Shown here: piece by piece, positions 44,203-53,800 of the stretch
Position numbering within the stretch: position 1 is the first letter of the stretch
Layout of the letters: each line of letters begins with the position of its first letter
Assembly (NCBI GenBank): GCA_038230735.1
Contig: JBBRMR010000001.1
Span: 115,777-179,776, forward strand
Direction: 5' to 3'
DNA: 64,000 bases
Source: Arcicella sp038230735
GTDB lineage: Bacteria > Bacteroidota > Bacteroidia > Cytophagales > Spirosomataceae
Notes under the pieces: generated by a model
Databases searched by the model: none
The model's input: the letters and a program-made list of their open reading frames with translations, nothing else
What the model was told of the DNA's origin: nothing
Position numbers and translations under genes: made by a program

Positions 44203-44294
44203 AGTTATGAATTATACGTTATGAATTTGGGGAACGTCATTACTTACTCATTTTCAGGTATTTACTAATAACTCATAGTTCATAATTCATAACT
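44203..44294. repeat. 'agttatgaattat' inverted repeat
   Basis: AGTTATGAATTAT (44203-44215) and ATAATTCATAACT (44282-44294) are perfect complements. The intervening part holds further ATGAATT and ACTCAT words. It fills the gap before the deacetylase gene. Confidence 0.7.
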
Positions 44295-44299
44295 AAAAA

Positions 44300-45148
44300 A
44301 TGAATATCCTTACCTTTGACATAGAAGAATGGTTTCACATTCTGGATAATGATTCCACCAAAACCGAAGCCGATTGGGCAAAATATCCCAGTAGAATTCA
44401 GGAGAATATGGAGCGAATTTTCCAGCTTTTGGAAGAAACTAATCAGCAAGCTACCTTCTTTTGCTTGGGTTGGGTGGCACGCAAGCACCCCCATATCATA
44501 CGAGCTATTGCGGATAAGGGCTACGAAATTGCCACGCATTCAGACCTTCATCAATTGGCGTATGAGCAAAGCCGCTTAGAATTCAAAAATGACTTAGAAA
44601 CGTCCATCAAGGCTTTGGAGGACGTTATTGGTAAAAAAATCAGAGCGTATAGAGCTCCTGGGTTTTCGATAAAACAAGAAAATAAATGGGTCTTTGAGGT
44701 CTTGATTGAGAACGGAATTGAAGTGGATTGTTCTATTTTTCCCGCTAAACGCTCGCACGGAGGTTTTGAGCAATTTGGCGTAGCAGAACCTTGTTGGATT
44801 GATATTGACGGGCATCGTTTAAAGGAATTTCCCATCAATACTTTTAATGGTTTGGGCAAGCCTTTGATTTTTTCGGGAGGTGGATATTTTCGCTTGCTTC
44901 CCTACCCTATTTTACAACAATTGACCAAACATTCTGAATACGTAATGACGTATTTTCACCCCCGAGATTTTGACAAAAATCAACCCATGATTGAAGAATT
45001 GAGCCGTTTACGCAAATTCAAATCGTATTATGGTTTGTCGGGATGTTTGGATAAACTAAAAGATTTATTAGTAGAATTTCCTTTTATCGACTTAAAGACT
45101 GCCGAAAGCCAAGTGGATTGGAAGGTAGCGAAGACGGTCTTGATTTAG
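44300..45148 (+). CDS. NodB-type polysaccharide deacetylase
   Basis: This 282-residue protein has the NodB fold. FDIEEWFH at 6-13 gives the catalytic Asp, HSDLH at 80-84 the two zinc His, and RAPGF the third motif. The C-terminal FHPRDFD is characteristic of the DUF3473 subgroup, found in exopolysaccharide clusters. It removes N-acetyl groups from a glycan. No signal peptide is present, so it probably acts on a lipid-linked precursor. It ends two bases before the convergent YciI gene. Confidence 0.92.
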   Translation: MNILTFDIEEWFHILDNDSTKTEADWAKYPSRIQENMERIFQLLEETNQQATFFCLGWVARKHPHIIRAIADKGYEIATHSDLHQLAYEQSRLEFKNDLETSIKALEDVIGKKIRAYRAPGFSIKQENKWVFEVLIENGIEVDCSIFPAKRSHGGFEQFGVAEPCWIDIDGHRLKEFPINTFNGLGKPLIFSGGGYFRLLPYPILQQLTKHSEYVMTYFHPRDFDKNQPMIEELSRLRKFKSYYGLSGCLDKLKDLLVEFPFIDLKTAESQVDWKVAKTVLI

Positions 45149-45150
45149 GA

Positions 45151-45441
45151 CTAAAAATTCGCTACTCTAAACGGGTTCACTTCAAATTTTTCCCAAACTT
45201 TTTGCAAAAGGTACGGTTCATTATCTATCCAATTTTGGAGTTCTGATGGATTTTCAAATTGCAAAATCATGGTTGAACCAATCATTTTTCCTGCCTCATT
45301 CAACATTGCCCCGCCAATGATAAAATTTCCATTTTCTTTCAGCTTTTTTGCCACCTCCAAGTGAAAAGGTCTTACGGTCATCCGTCTTTCAAGGGCATTT
45401 TCATCCGTGCCATCGTAGGCAGTGATTAAATATTGATTCAT
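45151..45441 (-). CDS. YciI family protein
   Basis: This 96-residue protein has the ferredoxin-like YciI fold. Conserved features are YDGTDENALERRMTVRPFHLE, GGAMLNEAGKMIGSTMI, and NEPYLLQKVWEKFEVNPFR, where the family His-Asp pair is partly replaced (HLE, and DNEPYL at the second site). Function in the family is mostly unknown. It is convergent with the deacetylase gene. Confidence 0.88.
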   Translation of the reverse strand: MNQYLITAYDGTDENALERRMTVRPFHLEVAKKLKENGNFIIGGAMLNEAGKMIGSTMILQFENPSELQNWIDNEPYLLQKVWEKFEVNPFRVANF

Positions 45442-45705
45442 ACGTTTTTTATAAATTTGGTTTTAATTGGACAAAAATATCGCATAAGGGTGACTTGTCG
45501 TGAGGAAATCGGTCATAATATAGTTCCAAATCAAATCCGTTGCGGATAAAACACTTTTTATACGGCTCTACACCGTTTTTACGCTGAGATATTCATTAAT
45601 TACCATTTGTTATGTTACTTTATGGTTAAGATATCGTTTTTTTGGAACAATTAATCGTGCTATTTCAAACAGTTTAAGAATCCGCCCCATACTAAATAAC
45701 TACCC

Positions 45706-46287
45706 ATGACTAAAATTTTTATTGAATTTATCAGCCAAATTACTACTTTCACTGACGAAGAAATAAAACTCGCAGAGCCTTTATTCATTGAGCATCATTT
45801 GAAAAGAGGTGATTTCTGGATTAAAGAAGGCGAATTTAAAGATGATTTATTATTTGTTAACAAAGGAATGTTCCGTGCTTTTTTCATGAAGGGAGAGATT
45901 GAAAAAACATTTGACCTAATTACTGAAAATCAAGTTTTTTCCTCCGCCAATTGCTATTCTTTGGGAGTGCCAAGTAGGGATTATATTCAAGCCGTAGAGG
46001 ACACTAATTTTATTTCTATTTCAAAAGAAAATTTAGAGATAATATTTGCCAATTCCGCAAAATGGGAGCGTACAGGCAGAATTGTGGCTGAATTTTACAC
46101 CGTTGAGCAAGAAGACCGAATTCGCTCATTCATTGTGGATACTGCTCAAGAAAGATATGAAAATCTGGCTAAAAATCGCCCTACATTAATCCAAAGAACA
46201 CCCCAGATTTATTTAGCTAATTATTTAGGCATTACGCCCCAATCATTAAGCCGTTTGCGGAGGAATATTGTTACTAATCACGGTTAA
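45706..46287 (+). CDS. Crp/Fnr family transcriptional regulator
   Basis: This 193-residue protein has an N-terminal cyclic-nucleotide-binding-like beta-roll (about 20-110: FIEHHLKRGDFWIKEGEF, LLFVNKGMFRAFF). It is followed by a helix and a short C-terminal helix-turn-helix with YLANYLGITPQSLSRLRR. The effector loop is not a good match for cAMP binding, as is common in Bacteroidota members. The upstream 264-base gap shows no other gene. The target is unknown; the neighbouring YciI gene is divergent and could be regulated by it. Confidence 0.9.
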   Translation: MTKIFIEFISQITTFTDEEIKLAEPLFIEHHLKRGDFWIKEGEFKDDLLFVNKGMFRAFFMKGEIEKTFDLITENQVFSSANCYSLGVPSRDYIQAVEDTNFISISKENLEIIFANSAKWERTGRIVAEFYTVEQEDRIRSFIVDTAQERYENLAKNRPTLIQRTPQIYLANYLGITPQSLSRLRRNIVTNHG

Positions 46288-46313
46288 TATTTTCAATTAA
46301 ATACTAACCGTGA
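46278..46313. terminator. Convergent terminator between crp-type gene and rocD
   Basis: TCACGGTTA pairs with TAACCGTGA around an AT-rich loop of 18 bases. It overlaps the regulator stop codon and sits 5 bases from the rocD stop, so it may serve both strands. Confidence 0.55.
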
Positions 46314-46318
46314 ACCAA

Positions 46319-47566
46319 TCAGACCGCCAAAATCACCTTTTCGATAATATCACAAGCCTCATTCATCTGAGATTCCGTAATGACCAAAGGCGGAGCAAAA
46401 CGAATTTTGTTACCGTGCGTTGGTTTTGCCAAAAGTCCATTGTCTTTGAAGGCTACGCAGATATTCCAAGCCAAATCGCTTTCTTCGTCCGTGTTTACTT
46501 CAATGGCGTTCAATAGCCCTTTACCTCGTACTTTCGTGATTAATTTAGGGCATTTTGCCATCAAATCAGTCATTCTTTTTCTGAAAAGTTGCCCCATTTT
46601 ATCCGCATTTTCTGCCAAATTTTCATCCTGAACCACTTTCAAAGCCGCCATCGTAACGGCACAAGCCAAGGGATTTCCACCATAAGTTGAACCATGTTCA
46701 CCAGGTTTGATGGTCAGCATGATTTCGTTATTGCAAAATACGGCTGAAACAGGATACATTCCACCCGAAAGAGCTTTGCCCAAAATCAGAATATCGGGTT
46801 TGAAATCCTCATGGTCGCAAGCCAAACGCTTACCCGTGCGAGCAATGCCCGTTTGTACTTCGTCGGCAATGAAAAGGACGTTTTTCTCCCGACACATTTC
46901 ATAAGCCTTCCGTAAATATCCTTCATCTGGCACCACCACACCTGCTTCGCCTTGAATGGGTTCAACCATGAATCCAGCCACATTTGGGTCTTTCAAAACC
47001 TCCGCCAATGCCTCTAAATCATTGTAGGGAATAATCTCGTAACCCTTCAAAAGTGGTCCATAATCTGAATAACTGGATGGGTCGGTGGATGATGAAATGG
47101 CAGCAATGGTTCTTCCCCAAAAATTGCCCGCCGCATAAACGGTTTTGGCTTGGTCTTGGGCAATTCCTTTGACTTTATACGCCCATTTACGAGTCAATTT
47201 CAAGGCGGTTTCTCCTCCTTCTGCTCCTGAGTTCATCATCAGAACCTTGTCATAACCGAAGTATTCACAAAGAAATTTTTCACAAATACCCAATTGGTCG
47301 GAATAAAAAGCACGGGAAGTAAGGGTCAATTTAGTAGCTTGATCAATCATTGCCTGCACAACTTTCGGATGGCAATGTCCTTGATTTACAGCACTATACG
47401 CCGAAAGAAAGTCGAAATATGGTTTATTTTCAACATCCCAAACCATTACGCCCTGCCCTCTTTGAAGAACAACGGGCATGGGATGATAATTATGAGCCCC
47501 GAAGCGGTCTTCGAGATGCATGGCACGGTCAGAAGCCGAGGCGTAATTTTGTTCTATGGAAATCAT
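46319..47566 (-). CDS. rocD: Ornithine aminotransferase
   Basis: The ATG at 47566 (MISIEQNYASAS) gives 414 residues. A GTG at 47590 would add eight residues and is less likely. It is a PLP enzyme that converts ornithine and 2-oxoglutarate to glutamate semialdehyde and glutamate, in arginine breakdown or proline synthesis. It shows FDFLSAYSAVNQGHCHP, NSGAEGGETALKL, GRTIAAISSSTD, ADEVQTGIARTGK, and the PLP lysine in ILGKALSGG (K264). The PVVLQRGQGVMVWD start and LLNAIE near the end separate it from acetylornithine aminotransferase. It stands alone. Confidence 0.93.
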   Translation of the reverse strand: MISIEQNYASASDRAMHLEDRFGAHNYHPMPVVLQRGQGVMVWDVENKPYFDFLSAYSAVNQGHCHPKVVQAMIDQATKLTLTSRAFYSDQLGICEKFLCEYFGYDKVLMMNSGAEGGETALKLTRKWAYKVKGIAQDQAKTVYAAGNFWGRTIAAISSSTDPSSYSDYGPLLKGYEIIPYNDLEALAEVLKDPNVAGFMVEPIQGEAGVVVPDEGYLRKAYEMCREKNVLFIADEVQTGIARTGKRLACDHEDFKPDILILGKALSGGMYPVSAVFCNNEIMLTIKPGEHGSTYGGNPLACAVTMAALKVVQDENLAENADKMGQLFRKRMTDLMAKCPKLITKVRGKGLLNAIEVNTDEESDLAWNICVAFKDNGLLAKPTHGNKIRFAPPLVITESQMNEACDIIEKVILAV

Positions 47567-47624
47567 GGTATTTTTTTGAAATGAAGGCACAATGGAGTAA
47601 TTCGCAGAGGCACAGAGTGATTAA

Positions 47625-47822
47625 ATGAGACGGATAATTTCTGAATTTGGATTAGCCCAGAAATTATTGACCAATACCAAACAGACTAATTACGTACAAG
47701 ATTTGTACGAATACGGAAAGGATGCGATGAATTTTGCAGAAATGACCATAAAGCGAACCCGTAGTGAACACACGGCTACTCATACACCCAATGTGGGTAT
47801 TAGCAACAGAAAAGTATTTTAG
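47625..47822 (+). CDS. Possible small protein, 65 residues
   Basis: The ORF starts with ATG (MRRIISEFGLAQKLLTNTKQ) and ends SNRKVF. It is basic and hydrophilic with no signal or membrane segment and no family I recognise. It occupies the gap between rocD and the DUF5522 gene, and its codon use is not clearly unlike real genes. It could equally be chance or a gene remnant. Confidence 0.3.
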   Translation: MRRIISEFGLAQKLLTNTKQTNYVQDLYEYGKDAMNFAEMTIKRTRSEHTATHTPNVGISNRKVF

Positions 47823-47948
47823 GTAAAAATCGCTCATGAGTTGAATTGTGATTGTTCAAATTTACAAAAAAATGAACATTTTTCCAATTTCAAAAGTTGA
47901 AACCATAGCAGTGAACAATATTCCCAACATAGAACTACTGATTTAAGA

Positions 47949-48122
47949 ATGGCTACCATTACCAAAAAGAAAGAAAATAATATCAGAAAAGGACTCCTGC
48001 CCGAAGACTTTTATATGACTCCCGAAGGCTTTATGGTCTTCACAGAAATCTATCATCAAAAGAGGGGTTATTGTTGCAAAAATGCTTGCCGACATTGCCC
48101 GTATGGATTTTTGAAGGGATAA
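47949..48122 (+). CDS. DUF5522 small Cys-rich protein
   Basis: This 57-residue ORF runs from ATG 47949 to TAA 48120-48122. It starts MATITKKKENNIRKGLLPED, then DFYMTPEGFMVFTEIYHQ, and ends with the diagnostic Cys motif YCCKNACRHCPYGF. That C-C-x3-C-x2-C spacing, with H and P before the last residues, marks the DUF5522 family of small proteins widespread in Bacteroidota. The four Cys probably bind a metal. No function is known. Confidence 0.85.
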   Translation: MATITKKKENNIRKGLLPEDFYMTPEGFMVFTEIYHQKRGYCCKNACRHCPYGFLKG

Positions 48123-48546
48123 TAATTTGTAAAAAACAACTCTCTTTATTTTTGTTTTCAACCGACCTTGCCATTTAATTGATACATTCGCCCATTTTAC
48201 AATTTTTTTTGGGGTAAATACAAAAGCCAATCTTACTTATTTTCAGAAAGTAAAATTGGCTTTATTTGTTTGATTAAATACTGATTACTATATTGGCGAG
48301 AAGTAATAATTATGGGTTACTAATCCAAAACTATTTAAAAAATGGCTATTGTTTTAGAATGTTCTTTTTAGAATTCAACATCTTACTTATTTTCTGTTCC
48401 AAAAAAGGAAAAATATACAGTTTATCGTGTATTTTTCGTTTTAAATTTAAGATGTTGTCGGTTTTGAGAAACCGCCCGTCCCTCACAAATTATTGAAAAA
48501 TATCTTCAAAATAAATTTCTCAATGAAATATTGAGAATCAGACCTT
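48123..48546. other. 424-base gap with three inverted repeats
   Basis: A hairpin related to the DUF1016-flanking repeat lies at 48223-48263. CAACATCTTA (48376-48385) faces TAAGATGTTG (48448-48457). TTCTCAAT / ATTGAGAA forms a hairpin at 48517-48537, ten bases before the next start codon. A 67-codon open frame in between has only a TTG start and no coding features. I see no gene. Confidence 0.6.
48223..48263. repeat. Hairpin related to the DUF1016-flanking repeat
   Basis: AAAGCCAATCTTACTT pairs with AAGTAAAATTGGCTTT (one mismatch). The stem core AAAGCCA-TTTTACTT is shared with the elements at 1521-1595 and 2670-2742. It may terminate the DUF5522 transcript, 100 bases after its stop. Confidence 0.75.
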
Positions 48547-49095
48547 ATGAGACATTTACCAAGATTAATCATGATGGTTTTTGCTCTATTCTTGCAAAAC
48601 TGTGATGAACGAATTAACCCCACTCAGACCACTCAGACTGCTCCCGTTGAGGTGAAACCGCCCACGAAAACCGAGATTCTAACGGCTAATTCTTGGCAGT
48701 ATAATGAGGTTCAGATTAAGGGCGGAAGTGTTACAAAAGTAGCATTTTCTAAAATTGCGAATCCGATTATTGGCATAAATTCTGATTATGCCAAAACAAC
48801 CTTGACATACAAAACTAACGGTTCAGCTGAAAAAAATGTGAGTGGAGGCATTGAAAAAGTAACATGGAAATTTTTGAATAATGAAACGCAAATTGAAACT
48901 ACCTCAGCAGATGGTAAGCTAAAACTTTTGTATAATATAGACTTACTTACCAAAGATAATTTGAATTTAATAAACATTGCTACCAAAATAGCTTACAATG
49001 ATGATGCTTTTTGGATTGGTTATATCACGAATTTAGGTTTTCCCAATACGATTACTGAATTCTCGAATGTCTATAAGTTGATTCCTGTTAAATAG
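48547..49095 (+). CDS. Hypothetical lipoprotein, 182 residues
   Basis: The lipobox LQNC places the acylated Cys at 19. A Thr/Pro-rich linker (TQTTQTAPVEVKPPTKTE) leads to a beta-rich domain with LTANSWQYNEVQIKGG, VTWKFLNNET and FSNVYKLIPVK. The strand pattern and the LTANSWQY start resemble the lipocalin-like lipoproteins common in this phylum. It has its own terminator. No specific function is assignable. Confidence 0.75.
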   Translation: MRHLPRLIMMVFALFLQNCDERINPTQTTQTAPVEVKPPTKTEILTANSWQYNEVQIKGGSVTKVAFSKIANPIIGINSDYAKTTLTYKTNGSAEKNVSGGIEKVTWKFLNNETQIETTSADGKLKLLYNIDLLTKDNLNLINIATKIAYNDDAFWIGYITNLGFPNTITEFSNVYKLIPVK

Positions 49096-49118
49096 ATTTT
49101 GAATTGTGAATTATTTCC

Positions 49119-49158
49119 AAAAAAGCCTGCCAGATATTTGAATGTTGCAGGCTTTTTT
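49119..49158. terminator. Convergent terminator
   Basis: AAAAAAGCCTGC pairs perfectly with GCAGGCTTTTTT around 16 bases. It lies between two convergent lipoprotein genes and suits both strands. Confidence 0.88.
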
Positions 49159-49160
49159 GT

Positions 49161-49709
49161 CTAATTATATTCCAAAACATCACTAATCAAAAATGATTTA
49201 TCGGCAGAAATTACCTTAACGTCCCTTTTATATTTTACATTCGGTTCAATATCTTCAACGATACAATCAAAAAGATAAACTCCAGCGGCAGTTTTGTTTT
49301 TCAGTTCACATTTTGATACTTTAATGTTTTGCCAATCTTGCCCACTAATCATAAATCCAACGCTCGCACCCGCAAAGTTTGTATTATATTTTTTGCTCCA
49401 CTTCTTTTTAAATTCCAAAGGGGTCATGCCACCGTCCATATCAACACCAATGGCATCCGTTTTGTAGGCTTCGTATTGGGGCGTACAGATACTCTTCATT
49501 TCCCCTTGATTCGTTTTGAAAGTGGTCTCAACGGCTTGAATTAACCACTTTTTAGCCATTTCAGCACTGTCAATTTCTACATTTGTGGAAGCAATAGAAT
49601 CAATCGGTGGAATTACTTTTACAATCGTGGTTACTTCCTTTTTTGCTTCTTTATTTTGGCAAGCTATAATGGTAAGGACTACCAACAAGTAGGTACTAAT
49701 TTTTTTCAT
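49161..49709 (-). CDS. Hypothetical lipoprotein, 182 residues
   Basis: The lipobox IIAC places the acylated Cys at 17. The mature chain has a Lys/Glu linker, then TNVEIDSAEMAKKWLIQAVE, a helical section with EMKSICTPQYEAYKTDA, and a beta-rich C-terminus. It ends with KRDVKVISADKSFLISDVLEYN, a NTF2-like pattern. I recognise no family with certainty. It lies 41 bases downstream of the GT4 gene on the same strand and could be co-transcribed with it. Confidence 0.72.
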   Translation of the reverse strand: MKKISTYLLVVLTIIACQNKEAKKEVTTIVKVIPPIDSIASTNVEIDSAEMAKKWLIQAVETTFKTNQGEMKSICTPQYEAYKTDAIGVDMDGGMTPLEFKKKWSKKYNTNFAGASVGFMISGQDWQNIKVSKCELKNKTAAGVYLFDCIVEDIEPNVKYKRDVKVISADKSFLISDVLEYN

Positions 49710-49750
49710 TTGTTTATGTGATTATTTTTAGTAGAGAAACTAAAAGTTCG

Positions 49751-50791
49751 TCAAAGTAGCACATTAAATATGGCTAAGTATTGATTTGATACCGTTTTGA
49801 TACTGTGTTTTGTCGTAGCGATTTGGTAGGCTCTTTCGGTAAAATCAGTTTTTAATGACTTGTCGTTTAGGAGTTTGTCAATTGATTTGGCAATTTGCTC
49901 ACTGTCTCCAACATCACAAAGTAAGCCCATATTTTCTACTGTTTCAGTGATACCTCCTGCCCGAGTAGCTACCACGGGGACACCTTTTATGAAAGCATCC
50001 AAAAGACTACTGCCCAAGCCCTCTTGTCGGGAAGTCAAAACGAAAATATCGAAGATGGCGTAAAAATCTTGAATATCGTCATGATAACCCACAAATTGGT
50101 ATGAATTACGAATGCCTAATTCTTTAACTCGCTGAATTATTTCAGATTTCAACTTGCCTTCGCCAAAATGCAGGAATACAAAATCATTCCTCAACTTACT
50201 CAAATAAGCGATTGAATCGACCAAAGTTTGAGGGTCTTTTTCTTCGGTGAAAGCGGCAACGGTGGCAATAATTTTCTTGTTTTGCCAACCATTCTTTTCA
50301 AGAAAACCGAATACTCTTGGCACATTAACGACTTGGTTTTCCACAATGTCCGTAATAACCGATACATTTTTTACGCCAAAATTTTCCAAATTTTTTTTTA
50401 CTTCCTCCGTAATTGCCACTACTTTATCGGTAAAAAAAAATTTCCATTTAGTGAAAAAACCTCTAATCGGAAAATTCACCCTTCGACTGTAAACGATGGG
50501 TTTTCGATGGAATGGTTTTGTCAGAATCGCCAACAGTTGAGCTTTGGAGGTTTGGGCGTGGAGGATGTCATAATTACTACCATTTTTCAGTAAAAATTTA
50601 ACTCCTTTCCAGCGACTTGTAATCGTATGGGTTTGAAAATCAGCATCTTGTGATTTTATGGAAAGATTACCTCCCAATTTCGCTAATAGTTCTACTTCTA
50701 CGCCCATTTCCCGCAAACCTTCCATATTTAAGTACGTTTGTCGTTCGCCACCACGCCAAGAAGATTCAGTATTTATTTCAAGAATTTTCAT
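49751..50791 (-). CDS. Glycosyltransferase family 4
   Basis: This 346-residue GT-B enzyme has the N-terminal Rossmann start MKILEINTESSWRGGERQTY with the Gly-rich acceptor loop. The C-terminal donor domain has VAAFTEEKDPQTLVDS, FVGYHDDIQDFYAIFDIFVLTSRQEGLG, the E-x7-E type motif, and PVVATRAGGITE. It probably adds a sugar to a surface glycan or lipid. It follows the cytochrome-containing gene by 37 bases, in a spacer holding a palindromic repeat, but the functional link is doubtful. Confidence 0.92.
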   Translation of the reverse strand: MKILEINTESSWRGGERQTYLNMEGLREMGVEVELLAKLGGNLSIKSQDADFQTHTITSRWKGVKFLLKNGSNYDILHAQTSKAQLLAILTKPFHRKPIVYSRRVNFPIRGFFTKWKFFFTDKVVAITEEVKKNLENFGVKNVSVITDIVENQVVNVPRVFGFLEKNGWQNKKIIATVAAFTEEKDPQTLVDSIAYLSKLRNDFVFLHFGEGKLKSEIIQRVKELGIRNSYQFVGYHDDIQDFYAIFDIFVLTSRQEGLGSSLLDAFIKGVPVVATRAGGITETVENMGLLCDVGDSEQIAKSIDKLLNDKSLKTDFTERAYQIATTKHSIKTVSNQYLAIFNVLL

Positions 50792-50799
50792 TTATTTTA

Positions 50800-50824
50800 C
50801 ACGGGAAAATCCCCGTGGTACATG
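50800..50824. repeat. 'cacggg...cccgtg' palindrome related to the 14.2 kb array
   Basis: CACGGGAAAATCCCCGTGGTACATG resembles the GCACGGGAAGGGATTCCCGTGCTACAT unit repeated at 14203-14314. It is a single unit between the GT4 and PVC-type genes. Confidence 0.6.
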
Positions 50825-50828
50825 TATT

Positions 50829-53800
50829 TTACTTCTCAAAAGGATGTTCTTCCAATAGTTTTGAAGCGTTATAAATTTCCTGTTTACCCGCCACGGATGC
50901 TCTAATTTGCTTTACTTTTTCGGGCGAAATAACGGAAGCCTGATTGCCAAAAGAGTTTCTGATGTATGTCAATACACCCGCTACTTCCTTATCGGTCATC
51001 AGTCCGCCAAATGGGGTCATTGGCACTTGACCTGGGTAATTTTTGCCATTAACCTCAATGGGTCCCAACATTCCTTTTAACACTATTTTTATCAAGCGGT
51101 CTTCGTTACCCGTTACCCAATTTGTCCCTGCCAGCGGTGGAAAACCCGAAGCGGGAAGTCCTTTGCCATCGGCTTGGTGGCAAGTGATGCAGTAGCCTTC
51201 TTTGGCAAAAACGGTTCTGCCCAAGGTAAATAATTCTAAATCTTTTCCTTTTATATTGGTTGTACTGTAAACCTCGGGGGTTTTGCTGACGGCTTTTCCG
51301 CCCAAATGAGCTACGGCGGCTTGGTAGGTATCTTGCATCCAATCGTCCAAAGGCATCTTTTTGGCTTCGGCTAAAATAGGTAATCCCTTTTCTCTACTAA
51401 GCCAAGATGCCGCCACAATTGCCTCCAAACGTACTCGATTACTTTCGTCTCTAACGGCTTGCCTCAATAGATTTGGTTGGTCAATAACTTGATGTCCCGT
51501 GAAGCGTAAAACCCGCACGGCGGCGGCTCGGGCGTGATAATCTTTTGCTTTTAATAATTGACGGAGTAACGTTTGATTCACTTTATCCAAGCCCCAAGTT
51601 ACCCACAAAGCCTCCAACAAATTGTGTTCATATTTAGGATCATTTTTGTCTAAATTAGCTACCCAATTAGTAACTTTTGGCAAAACTTCATTGGCATCAC
51701 GCCCTCTTAATTCCCTTCTGACACGGTAACGAGTACGATATTCGGGTAATTTCAAATTTTCTAATAATTCCTCAATACTTGCTCCAAATACTTTGGCGGG
51801 CTTCACTAAGGGTCTGTCGGGATAAGTTACCCGATACACTCGCCCGTGAATATGGTCACGCAAGGGGTCTCTGGCACTGTGTTGCATATGACCAATCAAT
51901 ATATTATGCCAATCAATGAAATAGAGTGAGCCATCGGGGGCAAATTCCATATCAACGGGGCGAAAATTACGGTCTTCGCTGACCATCAAATCCATACGAT
52001 GTTTGGTTTTATAACCCGTGCCATCGTCTTGAATTTGATGCTGTTTTGTACCCAAAAACCCAATGGTATTGTTGATAAGCATATCGCCTTGCACCTCATC
52101 GGGAAAATGCCGACTTGCCACAAATTCCAAACCAGAAGTAGGACGCACCATTTGATCTTTTTCAATCAGTTGTTTGGATTTTGGATTTGACTGACCGTAT
52201 CGGGGTAAAATCGTCCCTGGCATCATCCAACGTACATCGGGACTGGAAGTTTCGGCAAAAAAGTTTTGTCCCCAATAGTCAAATGCAATGCCCCACGGGT
52301 TCGGAATTGCTACTTGGGCGGTGCGTTCTAAGTGTCGGCGTTGGGGACTATATCGGTAAAAACCACCATTGGTTGCTCGAACTGTTCCATAGGGCGTTTC
52401 CACATTGGTATGCAAAAATACCCCTTCGCCCATATAAATTGCCCCTGATTCGTCGGCAACAAAAGCACTGATTTCGTGGTGCGTATCGTGGTCGTCGAAG
52501 CCACTCAAAATAATTTCTACTTTGTCGGCTTTATCATCTCCATTGGTATCGGTATATAATTTTAAGTTCGTTCCCTGAGCCACAAAAACGCCTTCGGGGG
52601 TAATTTCAAAGCCTACTGGCACGTGCAAACCGTCCACAAAAACCGTTTGTTTGTCGGCTTTTCCATCATTATTAGTATCTTCCAAAATGATGATTTTATC
52701 ATTCGGTTTGGCATCGCCTGGTTTATAATGCGGATAACTGGGCATGGTGGCAATCCAAAGTCTTCCCTTATTATCAAAGGTCATTTGCGTGGGTTTGGCT
52801 AAGTCTGGAAATTCAGTTTCGGAGGCAAAAAGTTCTACTTTATAACCAGGTGCCATTTTTATTTTCTTAACCGCCTCTTCACCCGAAAGATAGGTAAGAC
52901 TACCGTTTTGGTCGGGATTAAAATTTGTTTTTACGGGCAATAAAATCTTCGTTTTAGCATCGGCGGAGGCAATATCCATTTTCTTGCCCGATGATGCCGC
53001 TAACCAAATGGCGGTATCTCGAATGGTAGTCATTTGACGAATTTTCTCTATTTCGGCAGGATAATTGTCTGAACCAAAAGGGTTGAAACGCCTTCCGTAC
53101 ACGTGAACACCATTCGGAATTTTATAGTCATTATGCCACATCCAGTTTTTCTCCAAAACGGCTTCCTGCACTAATTTTCGGTTCTTCTCCGCTTTGGGAG
53201 GCATTTTACCGAAAACTTTATCGGTTAATAATAACGCCATTTTTTTATACCCCTCATCATTTAATTGGCAACCGTCAATCGTCAAGGGTTTTTTCGTGGT
53301 AGCGTACCAATTTTGAGAAGGCGTGAAAGCATCCACAAAAAGTACCGATTTATGTTGTTGAACCACCTCTTTCATTGCCAAAGTGTAAAGCAAAAGATTT
53401 TCATTTTCATTTTTTCCATTGGGTAAATCATGAAGGGCAGATAAATCTTCAAAAGCAATGGGCGAAACGATGGCTAATTGTGGAGGATTTACGCCATTAT
53501 AATTTTGTTGAAGTGTATGATTAATGAAGGCATTCAATTCAGCTTTATAATTTTGCAGCCCCGCCTTGCCTTGAAATGATTCACTATATCCAAAAAACGC
53601 CACAATAACATCCGTTTTCAAGCGACTCAACCATTGGTCAGGATTCTCAAAATGCCCTTCACTGCCCGAACTAGCGGCATATTCGGTTTGAAACTTTTCT
53701 GCCCCAGGGAATGCCCAAGGCGAAAATTTAGCGGAATGTGGTCTGAACCCAGGCGTATCTCCACCATCGCACATATTGCGGATGAAAAGCTGACTGTCGG

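Noticed and set aside
48293..48496. 67-codon frame starting with TTG
   Set aside because: It has a weak start, low-complexity residues, and lies across an inverted repeat. No homologue is recognised.
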